From NCBI GenBank assembly GCA_027365055.1, contig DAHXOD010000004.1:1-36582 (forward strand): a stretch of 36,582 nt of DNA. The letters are read 5' to 3'. The notes beneath the pieces were generated by a model that had not been told where the DNA came from, did not search any database, and saw only the letters and a program-made list of their open reading frames with translations. This document shows positions 1 to 7,439 of this stretch, one piece after another (positions within the stretch are counted from its first letter, which is position 1; each line of letters starts with the position of its first letter). The position numbers and the translations under genes are program-made. The stretch comes from a bacterium. Its GTDB lineage: Bacteria; Actinomycetota; Acidimicrobiia; Acidimicrobiales; RAAP-2.

Positions 1-57
1 CGGGCCCGGCTGCAGCCGCCCGAGGGGTGGCGCGCCGGGCGTCGGAGAGCGCACAGT
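1..57 (+). other. Spacer upstream of 5S rRNA
   Basis: GC-rich sequence directly before the 5S rRNA gene, with no ORF or tRNA that I can see. By position it is probably the 23S-5S internal spacer of an rRNA operon whose larger genes lie outside the window. That is inference, since no 23S sequence is recognisable here. Confidence 0.4.
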
Positions 58-175
58 TTCCGGTGGCCATAGCGGCGGAGAGACACCCGTTCCCATTCCG
101 AACACGGCAGTTAAGCCCGCCAGCGCCGATGGTACTTGGGGGGTAGCCCCCTGGGAGAGTAGGACGCCGCCGGGA
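58..175 (+). rRNA. rrf: 5S ribosomal RNA
   Basis: About 118 nt with the conserved 5S core: a GGTGGCCATAGC start, CCATTCCGAACACGG in the loop region, then GCCGATGGTAC and GGGAGAGTAGGACGCCGCC near the 3' end. The two ends pair (TTCCGGTGGC with GCCGCCGGGA, with G-U pairs), closing helix I and fixing the borders to within 1-3 nt. It is a structural RNA of the large ribosomal subunit. A strong hairpin follows 8 nt downstream, so it is probably the last gene of its rRNA operon. Confidence 0.97.
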
Positions 176-183
176 TTTCTCCG

Positions 184-217
184 GACAATGCCCCCCGCTT
201 CAGCGGGGGGCATTGTC
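184..217 (+). terminator. Hairpin terminator after 5S rRNA
   Basis: A perfect 15-bp inverted repeat: GACAATGCCCCCCGC, loop TTCA (199-202), then the exact reverse complement. No T-tract follows; the next bases are GCGTCCGGGG. By position it is the rRNA operon terminator, of the tail-less type often seen in high-GC actinobacteria. Confidence 0.88.
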
Positions 218-316
218 GCGTCCGGGGTGGGTGTGCGGTAGTGATGCGCGGTGTCGTGCGTGCCAGGTGGCCGGTGCCGGTCGTTGAGGCTGTGCTGTCG
301 GCGGGCTGGCCGGAGC

Positions 317-322
317 TACAAT
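317..322 (+). promoter_or_regulatory. -10 element TACAAT, leaderless promoter
   Basis: TACAAT is near-consensus for a sigma-70-type -10 and ends 6 nt before the ATG at 329, so transcription would begin at or next to the A of the start codon. No convincing -35 hexamer and no Shine-Dalgarno are visible. Confidence 0.6.
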
Positions 323-328
323 CGTCGG

Positions 329-1789
329 ATGTCACCTCCTCCTTCTGGTTCGTCGCGGTCGCGCGCATCAGGTGGTGGTGGTGGGGCCCGTCGCGGCGTG
401 TCCCGTGGTTCGGGTGTTGGAGGTGCGGCACCCCGGACGCCTGGTGGAAAGGGTGGAAAGGGACGTGGTGGCGGCTCGGGGGGTGCCTCGGGTGGGAATC
501 GGAGTCGCACCGGGGGTACGGGGGGTTCCGGTGGTCGGACTGCGACGGCCGGTTCGGACCGACCAGAGTCTGGCTCTGGGGGCACCGGCTACAAGGGGGC
601 CGCCTCGAAGGGAGCCGGCTACAAGGGCACCGGCTACAAGGGGGCCGCCTCGACGCGGGCCGGCTACAAGGGGGGCGGCTACAAGGGCACCGCCTCGAAG
701 GGGGCCGGCTACAAGGGGGCCGGCGGCAATCGTTCCGCGGGGAAGGACGCTGACGGCAGTTCGGACTCCGGGTCGAACCGGCCCCGTCGGGTCACTCCCC
801 CTGGCACCCCCACCGGGGCACGGCGTGATGGTTCGAGCAGGTCCGCGGATCCTCGGGATGGGCGGCCGGCACGGACCGCAGTGGTCCGCAAGGGTTGGGG
901 CAGCGTGGCTCGTCGTGGAGCGAGCGCCGTGCGCGACGGCGTCGATCATGGTCCCGACCTGGACACCCCGGAGGGTCGTCGGGGCGCTCGGCGGCGAACC
1001 GATGAGTTCGTCCCGGAGCAGTGGATCGAGGAGGACCGGAGCCCCGGTCGCCGCTCCGCTCCGCGGTCGGTCTCTCGCCGGGCAGTGGCACCCCCGGCAG
1101 AGCTTCCGGCGGATATCGCCAACGAGCTCGCTTCTGCGGCCGGCCCTGACTGGAGTCATCTCCGCGAACGCATGACCGAGCGAATGGCGGCGGGAATCGG
1201 TGCGTACGAGCGGGAGCGCTACCGGGACGCGTCCCGGATACTGAAGACGGTTGCCGACGCGATCCCCAATGCCCCGTCCCTGCGTGAGCTACTGGCCCTC
1301 AGTCAGTATCATCAAGGGTTCTGGAAGGCGGCGCTGGTCAATTTGGAGGCGTACGCCGCACTGACCGGATCAGTCGACCAACATCCGGTGCGGATGGACT
1401 GTCAGCGTGCGCTCGGGCGTCCCCGAAGGGTGGAGACCCTCTTCACCGAGCTGCGTCACGGTTCGCCCGACCCTGAAGTGCTCTCGGAGGGTCGGCTGGT
1501 GCTGGCTGGTACCCGTGCCGACGCTGGGGATCTGGCCGGGGCGATCGGGTTGCTCGTCGATGCGGGCGCTGGTCGTCTGGTGAGAAATCCGGCCGAACGC
1601 CACCTCCGTCAGTGGTACCTGCTGGCCGATCTGACGGAACGTTCTGGCGATGTGCCGAGGGCCCGCGAGTTGTTCCTCCGGGTAGCAGCGACCGACCCTG
1701 AGGCGTTCGATGTCGCCTTGCGGCTCGAGGCGCTGGGTTCCGTGCCGCGCCGTCGGCGGAAGGAGGCCGGCCCCCGTCCCGAGCGCTGA
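329..1789 (+). CDS. Low-complexity / TPR-like protein
   Basis: 486 residues, function unknown. Residues 1-145 are Gly/Ser/Arg/Lys-rich and strongly basic, with three 15-residue repeats built on G-Y-K-G (about residues 87-131). Residues 145-265 are Arg-rich and look disordered. About residues 270-480 form a helical, tetratricopeptide-like part (A-I-G-A-Y-E-R-E-R-Y-R-D-A, then S-L-R-E-L-L-A-L-S-Q-Y-H-Q-G-F-W-K-A-A-L) containing D-C-Q-R-A-L-G-R-P, which resembles actinobacterial TPR proteins such as the mycobacterial Rv1691 type (from memory). No signal peptide or membrane segment is present. The ATG at 329 is chosen over an in-frame GTG at 251 because a TACAAT -10 lies 6 nt before it. TPR folds usually mediate protein contacts; a role for the basic tail in nucleic-acid or ribosome binding is only a guess. 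Confidence 0.75.
   Translation: MSPPPSGSSRSRASGGGGGARRGVSRGSGVGGAAPRTPGGKGGKGRGGGSGGASGGNRSRTGGTGGSGGRTATAGSDRPESGSGGTGYKGAASKGAGYKGTGYKGAASTRAGYKGGGYKGTASKGAGYKGAGGNRSAGKDADGSSDSGSNRPRRVTPPGTPTGARRDGSSRSADPRDGRPARTAVVRKGWGSVARRGASAVRDGVDHGPDLDTPEGRRGARRRTDEFVPEQWIEEDRSPGRRSAPRSVSRRAVAPPAELPADIANELASAAGPDWSHLRERMTERMAAGIGAYERERYRDASRILKTVADAIPNAPSLRELLALSQYHQGFWKAALVNLEAYAALTGSVDQHPVRMDCQRALGRPRRVETLFTELRHGSPDPEVLSEGRLVLAGTRADAGDLAGAIGLLVDAGAGRLVRNPAERHLRQWYLLADLTERSGDVPRARELFLRVAATDPEAFDVALRLEALGSVPRRRRKEAGPRPER
587..721 (+). repeat. 45-bp coding minisatellite, 3 copies
   Basis: Three tandem 45-bp units begin at 587, 632 and 677. Each starts with GGCTACAAGGG and carries a second GGCTACAAGGG 30 nt further on. 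They encode G-Y-K-G-[AT]-A-S-[KT]-[GR]-A-G-Y-K-G-x. Copies differ at a few positions, so the expansion is not brand new. All units keep the reading frame. Confidence 0.9.
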
Positions 1790-1831
1790 CCGGGGGTCGG
1801 CGGTGGCTTTTCGGCCGTGGCCACCTGCCGG

Positions 1832-1837
1832 TAGGCT
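1832..1837 (+). promoter_or_regulatory. -10 element TAGGCT, leaderless promoter
   Basis: TAGGCT ends 6 nt before the aldolase ATG at 1844. A weak TTTTCG at 1808-1813 lies 18 nt upstream as a possible -35. There is no Shine-Dalgarno, which fits a leaderless start. Confidence 0.5.
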
Positions 1838-1843
1838 CGCCCG

Positions 1844-2893
1844 ATGCATCTCGAACAACTCCTTGGCGACGAAGCGGAGTCGCTGCTCAACCACCAGGCA
1901 ACGGCGTTCCCGGCTGCTCTGCTCACCTTGCCCGGTCCTGGTCACCTGGAGGAGGTGTTCCTCCACTCCGATCGATCCCCCACGGTGCTGCGTAATCTCG
2001 GGATGCTGCAGGGGACCGGTCGCCTGGCCGGGACCGGCTACCTCTCCATCCTTCCGGTCGACCAGGGGATCGAGCACTCGGCGGGAGCCAGTTTTGCCAA
2101 GGTTCCGGCCTATTTCGACCCGGCCCGTCTCTGTGACCTGGCGATCGCCGCCGACTGCAACGCAATTGCCACCACCTTGGGTGGTTTGGGCATCGTCGCT
2201 CGCCGCTACGTCCACAAGATCCCGTTCATCGTCAAGCTGAACCACAACGACTTTCTGAACTATCCCAACACGTACGACCAGGTGTTGTTCGGACAGGCCC
2301 AACAGGCCAGCGATCTCGGGGCCGTCGGTGTGGGCGCCACGATCTACTTCGGATCGCCGGAGGCGGATCGTCAGATCGTGGAGGTCTCCCGAGCGTTCGC
2401 CGAGGCTCATCGTCTCGGCATGTTCACCGTGCTCTGGTGCTATCTGCGCAACAGTGCGTTCAAACAAGGCGACACCGACTACCACCTCTCTGCGGATCTG
2501 ACCGGCCAGGCCAATCATCTCGGTGTCACCATCGAAGCTGACCTGATCAAGCAGAAGCAGCCGGAGAACAACGGGGGCTACAACGCACTCTCCTTCGGGA
2601 AGACCGACCCGCTCGTCTACAGCCAGCTGACCACCGACCATCCCATCGACCTGACCCGTTGGCAGGTGGCCTGCTGCTACGCCGGACGGGTTGGACTGAT
2701 CAACTCGGGTGGCGAGTCGAAGGGCGACGACGATCTCGCCCAAGCGGTCCGGACCGCGGTGATCAACAAGCGGGCCGGAGGTGCCGGCCTGATCGTCGGG
2801 CGCAAGGCGTTCCAACGTCCCATCGACGAAGGCGCCGCCTTGATCCATTCGATCCAGGACGTGTACCTCGATCCGGAGGTCACCATCGCCTGA
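1844..2893 (+). CDS. Class I fructose-bisphosphate aldolase
   Basis: 349 residues, matching the FbaB/DhnA-type class I aldolase (E. coli FbaB is 350). It cleaves or forms fructose 1,6-bisphosphate from dihydroxyacetone phosphate and glyceraldehyde 3-phosphate in glycolysis and gluconeogenesis, in the cytosol, through a Schiff-base lysine instead of a metal. Recognisable segments are L-P-V-D-Q-G-I-E-H (about 70-78), the K-L-N-H-N-D-F strand (131-137), [11 protein letters not shown] (232-242; Lys236 is the likely Schiff-base residue by alignment with FbaB) and the phosphate-binding G-L-I-N-S-G-G-E-S. The ATG is placed 6 nt after a -10 element. The upstream TPR-like gene ends 54 nt earlier, but this gene seems to have its own promoter. 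It is full length and intact. Confidence 0.93.
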   Translation: MHLEQLLGDEAESLLNHQATAFPAALLTLPGPGHLEEVFLHSDRSPTVLRNLGMLQGTGRLAGTGYLSILPVDQGIEHSAGASFAKVPAYFDPARLCDLAIAADCNAIATTLGGLGIVARRYVHKIPFIVKLNHNDFLNYPNTYDQVLFGQAQQASDLGAVGVGATIYFGSPEADRQIVEVSRAFAEAHRLGMFTVLWCYLRNSAFKQGDTDYHLSADLTGQANHLGVTIEADLIKQKQPENNGGYNALSFGKTDPLVYSQLTTDHPIDLTRWQVACCYAGRVGLINSGGESKGDDDLAQAVRTAVINKRAGGAGLIVGRKAFQRPIDEGAALIHSIQDVYLDPEVTIA

Positions 2894-2962
2894 GCGGCCA
2901 CCGACCGGGCCGCACTGCCAGTGCTCGTCCCGGGCCAACGCCGGTGCCGGTGCGTCCAGCGT

Positions 2963-2968
2963 TACACT
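2963..2968 (+). promoter_or_regulatory. Candidate -10 TACACT for korAB
   Basis: The best TANNNT hexamer in the 335-nt gap before korA. It is far from the start codon (about 250 nt leader) and has no clear -35, so it is a weak call. Confidence 0.3.
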
Positions 2969-3099
2969 GTGGCGGGGGCTCGCCTTGCTTCATGGGCGCA
3001 CGCTGTCCGGTCCGCCGCCACTCGGGACGGCCCCGAGCTGGTCCCGGTGCACGCCGGGGGCGCGCCCGTCTCCGACCGGGTCGGAGCCCTCGGCGCCAC

Positions 3100-3168
3100 C
3101 AGCAGCAGCAGTAGTAGCAGCAATACAGCAGCAGTAGCAGTAGCAGCAGAGCAGCAGCAGCAATACAG
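3100..3168 (+). repeat. Interrupted CAG/TAG/CAA triplet tract
   Basis: About 69 nt made almost only of AGC/CAG, with interspersed GTA and CAA triplets. AGCAGCAATACAG occurs twice, at 3116-3128 and 3156-3168, 40 nt apart. Its base composition (A-rich, few pyrimidines other than C) is unlike the flanks, and the + strand tract should fold poorly as RNA. Confidence 0.85.
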
Positions 3169-3228
3169 AGCAGTTCCAGTGCAGAGCAGTTCGAACAACC
3201 AGCAGTACGAGCCACAATGAGGAGCACG

Positions 3229-5211
3229 GTGTCTGACACCTCGAGCAAAGAGCATCCGCCCCAGCTACTCGATCGCGTGGTGATTCGGTTCGCCGGCGAC
3301 TCGGGCGACGGGATGCAGCTGGCGGGAGATCGGTTCACCACGTCCTCGGCGTTGCTCGGGAACGACCTGGCGACGTTCCCGGACTTTCCGGCGGAGATCC
3401 GGGCGCCGGCTGGCACGTTGGCTGGTGTGTCTGCTTTTCAGGTGCACATCTCCGACCACGACATCTCGACCCCGGGGGATGCGCCGAACGTGCTGGTGGC
3501 CATGAACCCCGCTGCGCTCCGGGCCAATCTCGACACCCTGCCTCCGGGTGCGACCATCATTGTGAACGTCGACGCCTTCGAGGAGCGCAATCTGCGCAAG
3601 GCGGGGTACGAAGTGAACCCGCTCGGGGACGGGAGCCTGTCGGCCTACACCGTCTACGAGGTACCGATGACCTCGATCACCACCGAGGTGTCCAAAGATG
3701 CCGGGGTCAAGCCCCGGGACGCCGAACGGTCGAAGAACTTCTTCGCACTCGGGCTGATCAGCTGGCTCTACACCCGGCCGGTCGAGGCCACCGCGGCCTG
3801 GGTGAACGAGCGCTACGCCGACAAGCCGCTGGTCCAAGAGGCCAACCTCCGGGCGCTGAAGGCCGGATTCCACTTCGGCGAGACCGCCGAGCTGTTCGAG
3901 TCCTCCTACGAGGTGCGTCCGGCGGAACTGGCACCCGGGGAGTACGTCAACATCACGGGGAACACGGCCACCGCCTGGGGGTTGATCGCCGCGGCCAGCC
4001 GCAGTGGCCTGCCGCTCTTCCTCGGCACCTACCCGATCACTCCGGCCTCCGACATCCTCCACGAGCTCTCCAAGCACAAGGAGTTCGGTGTCCGCACCTT
4101 TCAGGCCGAGGACGAGATTGCCGGGATCGGCGCCGCTCTCGGCGCCTCGTTCGGCGGCGCTCTCGGCGTGACCACCACCTCCGGACCGGGGATCGACCTC
4201 AAGGCGGAGATGATCGGACTGGCCATCAACCTGGAGCTGCCGCTGCTCATCATCGACGTCCAGCGGGGGGGACCCTCGACCGGTCTTCCCACCAAGACGG
4301 AGCAGGCCGACCTGCTCCATGCCATGTACGGCCGCCATGGTGAGGCCCCGTTGCCGATCGTGGCGCCCAAGACCCCCTCGGACTGCTTTGCGGCGACCCT
4401 CGAGGCGGCCCGCCTGGCCGTCAAGTACCGCACACCGGTGATGCTGCTCTCGGACGGCTACCTGGCCAACGGTACCGAGCCCTGGCGACTTCCCGAGATC
4501 GACGAGCTTCCGGTGATTGATCCCGGCTTCGCCACCGGAACCAATCATGTCGACGGAGACGGCGTTGCGGCGTTCTGGCCATATCTCCGCGATCCTGACA
4601 CCCTGGCCCGACCGTGGGCCCCGCCGGGACTCGCCGGTCTGGAGCATCGCATCGGGGGCCTCGAGAAGGAGGACGGGACCGGCAACGTCAACTACGACGG
4701 CGCCAATCACGAACGGATGACCCGGCTACGCGCCGCCAAGATCGCCGGCATCGCCAACGACATTCCCCCGACCGAGCTCGATCCCGGTGAGGGTGACGCA
4801 GCCATTCTGGTCATCGGCTGGGGGTCGACCTACGGGGCGATCGCGGCCGGCGTGCAGCGGGCCAGAGCCCGTGGCCACCAGGTGGCCCACGCACATCTCG
4901 ACCACCTCAACCCGTTCCCGGCCGACTTGGGCGACGTGCTGTCCCGCTACGAGAAGGTGCTGGTCCCCGAGGTCAACCTGGGGCAGCTCAGCCGGTTGCT
5001 CCGGGCCGAGTACCTGGTCGACGCCATCTCCTTCACCCAGGTCAAGGGCGTGCCGTTCCGGGCGGCCTCGATGGAGTCCGCCATCCTTGAGCTGATCAAC
5101 GCCCGAGGCGTGGGCCCGGTGCCGGGTGGCCCCTCGGAGGGGGCCCCACCCGCCGAGCACCCCGGCCGAACGTTCCCGTCCAACGGTTCCAACGGAAAGG
5201 TGGCCGACTGA
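3229..5211 (+). CDS. korA: 2-oxoacid:ferredoxin oxidoreductase, alpha (gamma-alpha fused)
   Basis: About 660 residues. With KorB it oxidatively decarboxylates 2-oxoglutarate (or a related 2-oxoacid) to the acyl-CoA and passes electrons to ferredoxin; the reaction is reversible. The N-terminal ~200 residues are a gamma domain (R-F-A-G-D-S-G-D-G-M-Q-L-A-G, then A-G-T-L-A-G-V-S-A-F-Q-V). The alpha domain follows with G-T-Y-P-I-T-P-A-S and Q-A-E-D-E-I-A-G-I-G-A-A-L, then T-T-S-G-P-G-I-D-L-K; a C-terminal domain begins near A-I-L-V-I-G-W-G-S-T. This gamma-alpha fusion and length match mycobacterial KorA. The last ~35 residues are a Pro/Gly/Ser-rich tail. The GTG at 3229 is preferred because GAGGAG (3219-3224) lies just before it; ATG 3217 is the alternative and would itself overlap that Shine-Dalgarno. 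Substrate choice is assigned by family only. Confidence 0.92.
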   Translation: MSDTSSKEHPPQLLDRVVIRFAGDSGDGMQLAGDRFTTSSALLGNDLATFPDFPAEIRAPAGTLAGVSAFQVHISDHDISTPGDAPNVLVAMNPAALRANLDTLPPGATIIVNVDAFEERNLRKAGYEVNPLGDGSLSAYTVYEVPMTSITTEVSKDAGVKPRDAERSKNFFALGLISWLYTRPVEATAAWVNERYADKPLVQEANLRALKAGFHFGETAELFESSYEVRPAELAPGEYVNITGNTATAWGLIAAASRSGLPLFLGTYPITPASDILHELSKHKEFGVRTFQAEDEIAGIGAALGASFGGALGVTTTSGPGIDLKAEMIGLAINLELPLLIIDVQRGGPSTGLPTKTEQADLLHAMYGRHGEAPLPIVAPKTPSDCFAATLEAARLAVKYRTPVMLLSDGYLANGTEPWRLPEIDELPVIDPGFATGTNHVDGDGVAAFWPYLRDPDTLARPWAPPGLAGLEHRIGGLEKEDGTGNVNYDGANHERMTRLRAAKIAGIANDIPPTELDPGEGDAAILVIGWGSTYGAIAAGVQRARARGHQVAHAHLDHLNPFPADLGDVLSRYEKVLVPEVNLGQLSRLLRAEYLVDAISFTQVKGVPFRAASMESAILELINARGVGPVPGGPSEGAPPAEHPGRTFPSNGSNGKVAD

Positions 5212-6263
5212 TGACTGATCTGGCCGACGCCCCGACCGGCGACCAAGCGGTCGCTGTCCCGCTCACCACCCGCAAGGACTGGTCGTCCGACCAAGAGGTC
5301 CGGTGGTGCCCCGGCTGCGGTGACTACTCGATCCTCGCTGCGGTCCAGATGCTGATGCCCGAGCTCGGTGTCCGTCGTGAGCGCACGGTCTTCCTCTCCG
5401 GGATCGGCTGCGCAGCTCGGTTCCCGTACTACATGAACACCTACGGCTTGCACTCCATCCACGGGAGGGCTCCGGCCATTGCCACCGGTTTGGCGGCCAC
5501 CCGGCCCGACCTCGACGTGTGGGTGGTGACCGGCGACGGCGATTCGTTGTCGATCGGCGGGAACCACTTGATCCACGCGCTCCGGCGCAACATCAACATC
5601 ACCATTCTGCTGTTCAACAATCAGATTTACGGACTGACCAAGGGGCAGTACTCGCCCACCTCCGAGGTCCACAAGGTCACCAAGTCCACACCCTTCGGGT
5701 CGCTGGAGCAGCCGTTCAATCCACTCAGCCTGGCGTTGGGCGCCGAGGCGACCTTCGTCGCCCGTACCCACGACATGGATCGCAAGCACATGATGGAGGT
5801 GTTCCGCCGCGCCCATGCGCACCGGGGTGCGTCGTTCGTCGAGATCTACCAGAACTGCAACGTGTTCAATGACGGAGCATTCGAGGCGATCACCGGGAAG
5901 GACCAACGGGCGGACATGCTGATTCCCCTGGTCCACGGCGCACCGATCCGTTTCGGCACCGAAGGCCAGCGTGGCGTGGTGATGCGGACCGACGGAACGG
6001 TCGAGATCGTGGATGCCACGTCGGTGGACGAGTCGGAACTGCTGGTCCACGACGAGCACCGCGACAACCCGGGTCTGGCGTTCCAGCTGAGCCACCTGGC
6101 CGCCGGACCGACCGAGCCGACCCCGGTCGGGATCTTCCGCGACGTCGAGCGCCCCGAGTACGGGACCGAGATGCGTCGCCAGGTCGACCAGGTCATCGAG
6201 CGGAGGGGGCCGGGCGACCTCCACCACCTGTTGCGCTCCGGCTCGTCGTGGACGGTGGAGTAG
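5211..6263 (+). CDS. korB: 2-oxoacid:ferredoxin oxidoreductase, beta subunit
   Basis: 350 residues, the thiamine-pyrophosphate subunit that partners KorA. It has W-C-P-G-C-G-D-Y (Cys33, Cys36) and S-G-I-G-C-A, the cysteines expected to hold the [4Fe-4S] cluster. The TPP/Mg signature runs from G-D-G-D-S-L-S-I-G-G-N-H to L-L-F-N-N-Q-I-Y-G-L-T-K-G-Q. It has no separate ferredoxin domain, so an outside ferredoxin must take the electrons. The ATG shares one base with the korA stop (TGATG), typical of translational coupling in a two-gene operon. The next gene is convergent, with 28 nt between the stops and no obvious terminator. Confidence 0.94.
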   Translation: MTDLADAPTGDQAVAVPLTTRKDWSSDQEVRWCPGCGDYSILAAVQMLMPELGVRRERTVFLSGIGCAARFPYYMNTYGLHSIHGRAPAIATGLAATRPDLDVWVVTGDGDSLSIGGNHLIHALRRNINITILLFNNQIYGLTKGQYSPTSEVHKVTKSTPFGSLEQPFNPLSLALGAEATFVARTHDMDRKHMMEVFRRAHAHRGASFVEIYQNCNVFNDGAFEAITGKDQRADMLIPLVHGAPIRFGTEGQRGVVMRTDGTVEIVDATSVDESELLVHDEHRDNPGLAFQLSHLAAGPTEPTPVGIFRDVERPEYGTEMRRQVDQVIERRGPGDLHHLLRSGSSWTVE

Positions 6264-6291
6264 CGCCGGGGCGAACGACGGTCGAGGTGCC

Positions 6292-7341
6292 TCAACCGGC
6301 CAGGCGTTTCACCGTCTCGATCAGGTCGACGGCGCGCTGATCGCCCACCGGGACCGGAGCGACCTGGAGGTGGGTGACGCCTGCTTCGCCATAGGCGGCG
6401 ATGCGCTCGGCGACGTATCCTTCGGGCCCACACAGCGTGGTGCGTTCGAGGAGTTCATCGGGCACGGCAGCGGCGGCATCCTGTTTGTGCCCCGCGAGGT
6501 AGAGGTCCTGGATCTTGGCCGCCGCCTCCGCGTAGCCCGCTCGGACCGCCACCTCGTTGTAGAAGTTCTTCCCCTTGGCGCCCATGCCGCCGATGTACAG
6601 AGCGAGCATCGATCGGGAGAAGTCACGCACCGCCATGACGTCGGGGCCTTCACCGATGGCCAGCGATCCGCCGGCGGTGATCTGGAGCGGTCCGAGGGCG
6701 GGATCCCGGCGGGACGCGCCGTCGGCGAGCGCCGAACCCCACACCTCCTTGGCCACCTCGGGGACGAAGATCATCGGGATCCAGCCGTCAGCCACTTCGG
6801 CGGTGAGCGCCACGTTCTTCTCCCCCAAGGAGGCCACCCAGATCGGGATGGAGGGGCGGACCGGGTGGCCGATGATCTTGAGGGCCTTGCCCAGGCCGGT
6901 GCCCTGGTTCGGCGGAAGCGGGAGGGTGAACACCGAACCGTCGTAGGACAGTGGCGCCTCGCGGGCCCAGGTCAACCGGCAGATGTCGATCATCTCGCGG
7001 GTACGAGCCAACGGCTTCGTGTAGGGCACGCCGTGGAATCCTTCGATCACCTGGGGGCCGGACGCGCCCAGTCCGAGGTGGAACCGGCCGTCGGACAGTG
7101 CGTCGATGCCCGCCGCGGTCATGGCGACCAGCGTGGGCGTGCGGGTGTAGATGGGGAGGATCGCCGCGCCGATCTCGACCCGTTTGGTCAAGGCGGCCAG
7201 GTACCCCATGAGGCTGGGGCTGTCATAGCCATAGGCCTCGGCCACCCAGACCAGATCGAGTCCTCCCTGTTCGAGCTCGGCCACTTGGGCGGCCGCCTGG
7301 CGGAATCCACCGGCGTAGCTGAGCATCGTGGTGATCTTCAT
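6292..7341 (-). CDS. LLM-class F420-dependent oxidoreductase
   Basis: 349 residues of the bacterial luciferase-like (TIM-barrel) family. Segments such as G-L-D-L-V-W-V-A-E-A-Y-G, V-E-I-G-A-A-I-L-P, R-T-P-T-L-V-A-M-T-A and G-R-F-H-L-G-L-G-A-S-G-P-Q-V-I-E-G are very like mycobacterial Rv3520c-type proteins, which are assigned to coenzyme F420 and not FMN. The substrate is unknown. The ATG is chosen because GGAGG lies 7 nt upstream, and the conserved protein starts there; the frame stays open further upstream only because of base composition. A TAACGT hexamer about 40 nt before the start could be its promoter. The enoyl-CoA hydratase gene upstream on the same strand is 98 nt away, so co-transcription is possible but not required. 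Confidence 0.88.
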   Translation of the reverse strand: MKITTMLSYAGGFRQAAAQVAELEQGGLDLVWVAEAYGYDSPSLMGYLAALTKRVEIGAAILPIYTRTPTLVAMTAAGIDALSDGRFHLGLGASGPQVIEGFHGVPYTKPLARTREMIDICRLTWAREAPLSYDGSVFTLPLPPNQGTGLGKALKIIGHPVRPSIPIWVASLGEKNVALTAEVADGWIPMIFVPEVAKEVWGSALADGASRRDPALGPLQITAGGSLAIGEGPDVMAVRDFSRSMLALYIGGMGAKGKNFYNEVAVRAGYAEAAAKIQDLYLAGHKQDAAAAVPDELLERTTLCGPEGYVAERIAAYGEAGVTHLQVAPVPVGDQRAVDLIETVKRLAG

Positions 7342-7381
7342 CGACTGTCCTCCATCGGGTGCGACGTGCAACCCCGTGGGC

Positions 7382-7387
7382 ACGTTA
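7382..7387 (-). promoter_or_regulatory. Candidate -10 TAACGT for the F420 oxidoreductase gene
   Basis: Read on the minus strand, TAACGT would place the transcript start about 34 nt before the ATG at 7341, leaving a short leader that contains the GGAGG ribosome binding site. No good -35 is visible. Confidence 0.3.
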
Positions 7388-7439
7388 GCCAACGGGACCG
7401 GATGGGGTCGACGCCTGCTCGGCAGTCCACGGCACCGGT

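Larger units (their letters stand above)
2894..3228 (+). other. Gene-free stretch: structured leader plus triplet tract
   Basis: 335 nt between aldolase and korA with no gene I can support. It holds a possible -10 (TACACT, 2963-2968) and small hairpins: CTCGGG/CCCGAG at 3021-3037, the palindrome GGGCGCGCCC near 3057-3066, and CTCCGA/TCGGAG at 3070-3086. An A/G/C-rich CAG-type tract runs from about 3100 to 3170, followed by a relatively A-rich run up to korA. If the TACACT promoter is used, korA has a leader of about 250 nt, unlike most other unit heads here. It could be a regulatory leader; it matches no riboswitch class I know. Confidence 0.6.

Noticed and set aside
368-1159. Minus-strand open frame with many A-G-P repeats opposite the G-Y-K-G gene
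   Set aside because: It is the reverse reading of the 45-bp repeat; no ribosome binding site or family features.
3100-3168. Triplet tract as a CRISPR array
   Set aside because: There are no spacers or regular repeat-spacer units and no cas genes; it is a simple triplet tract.
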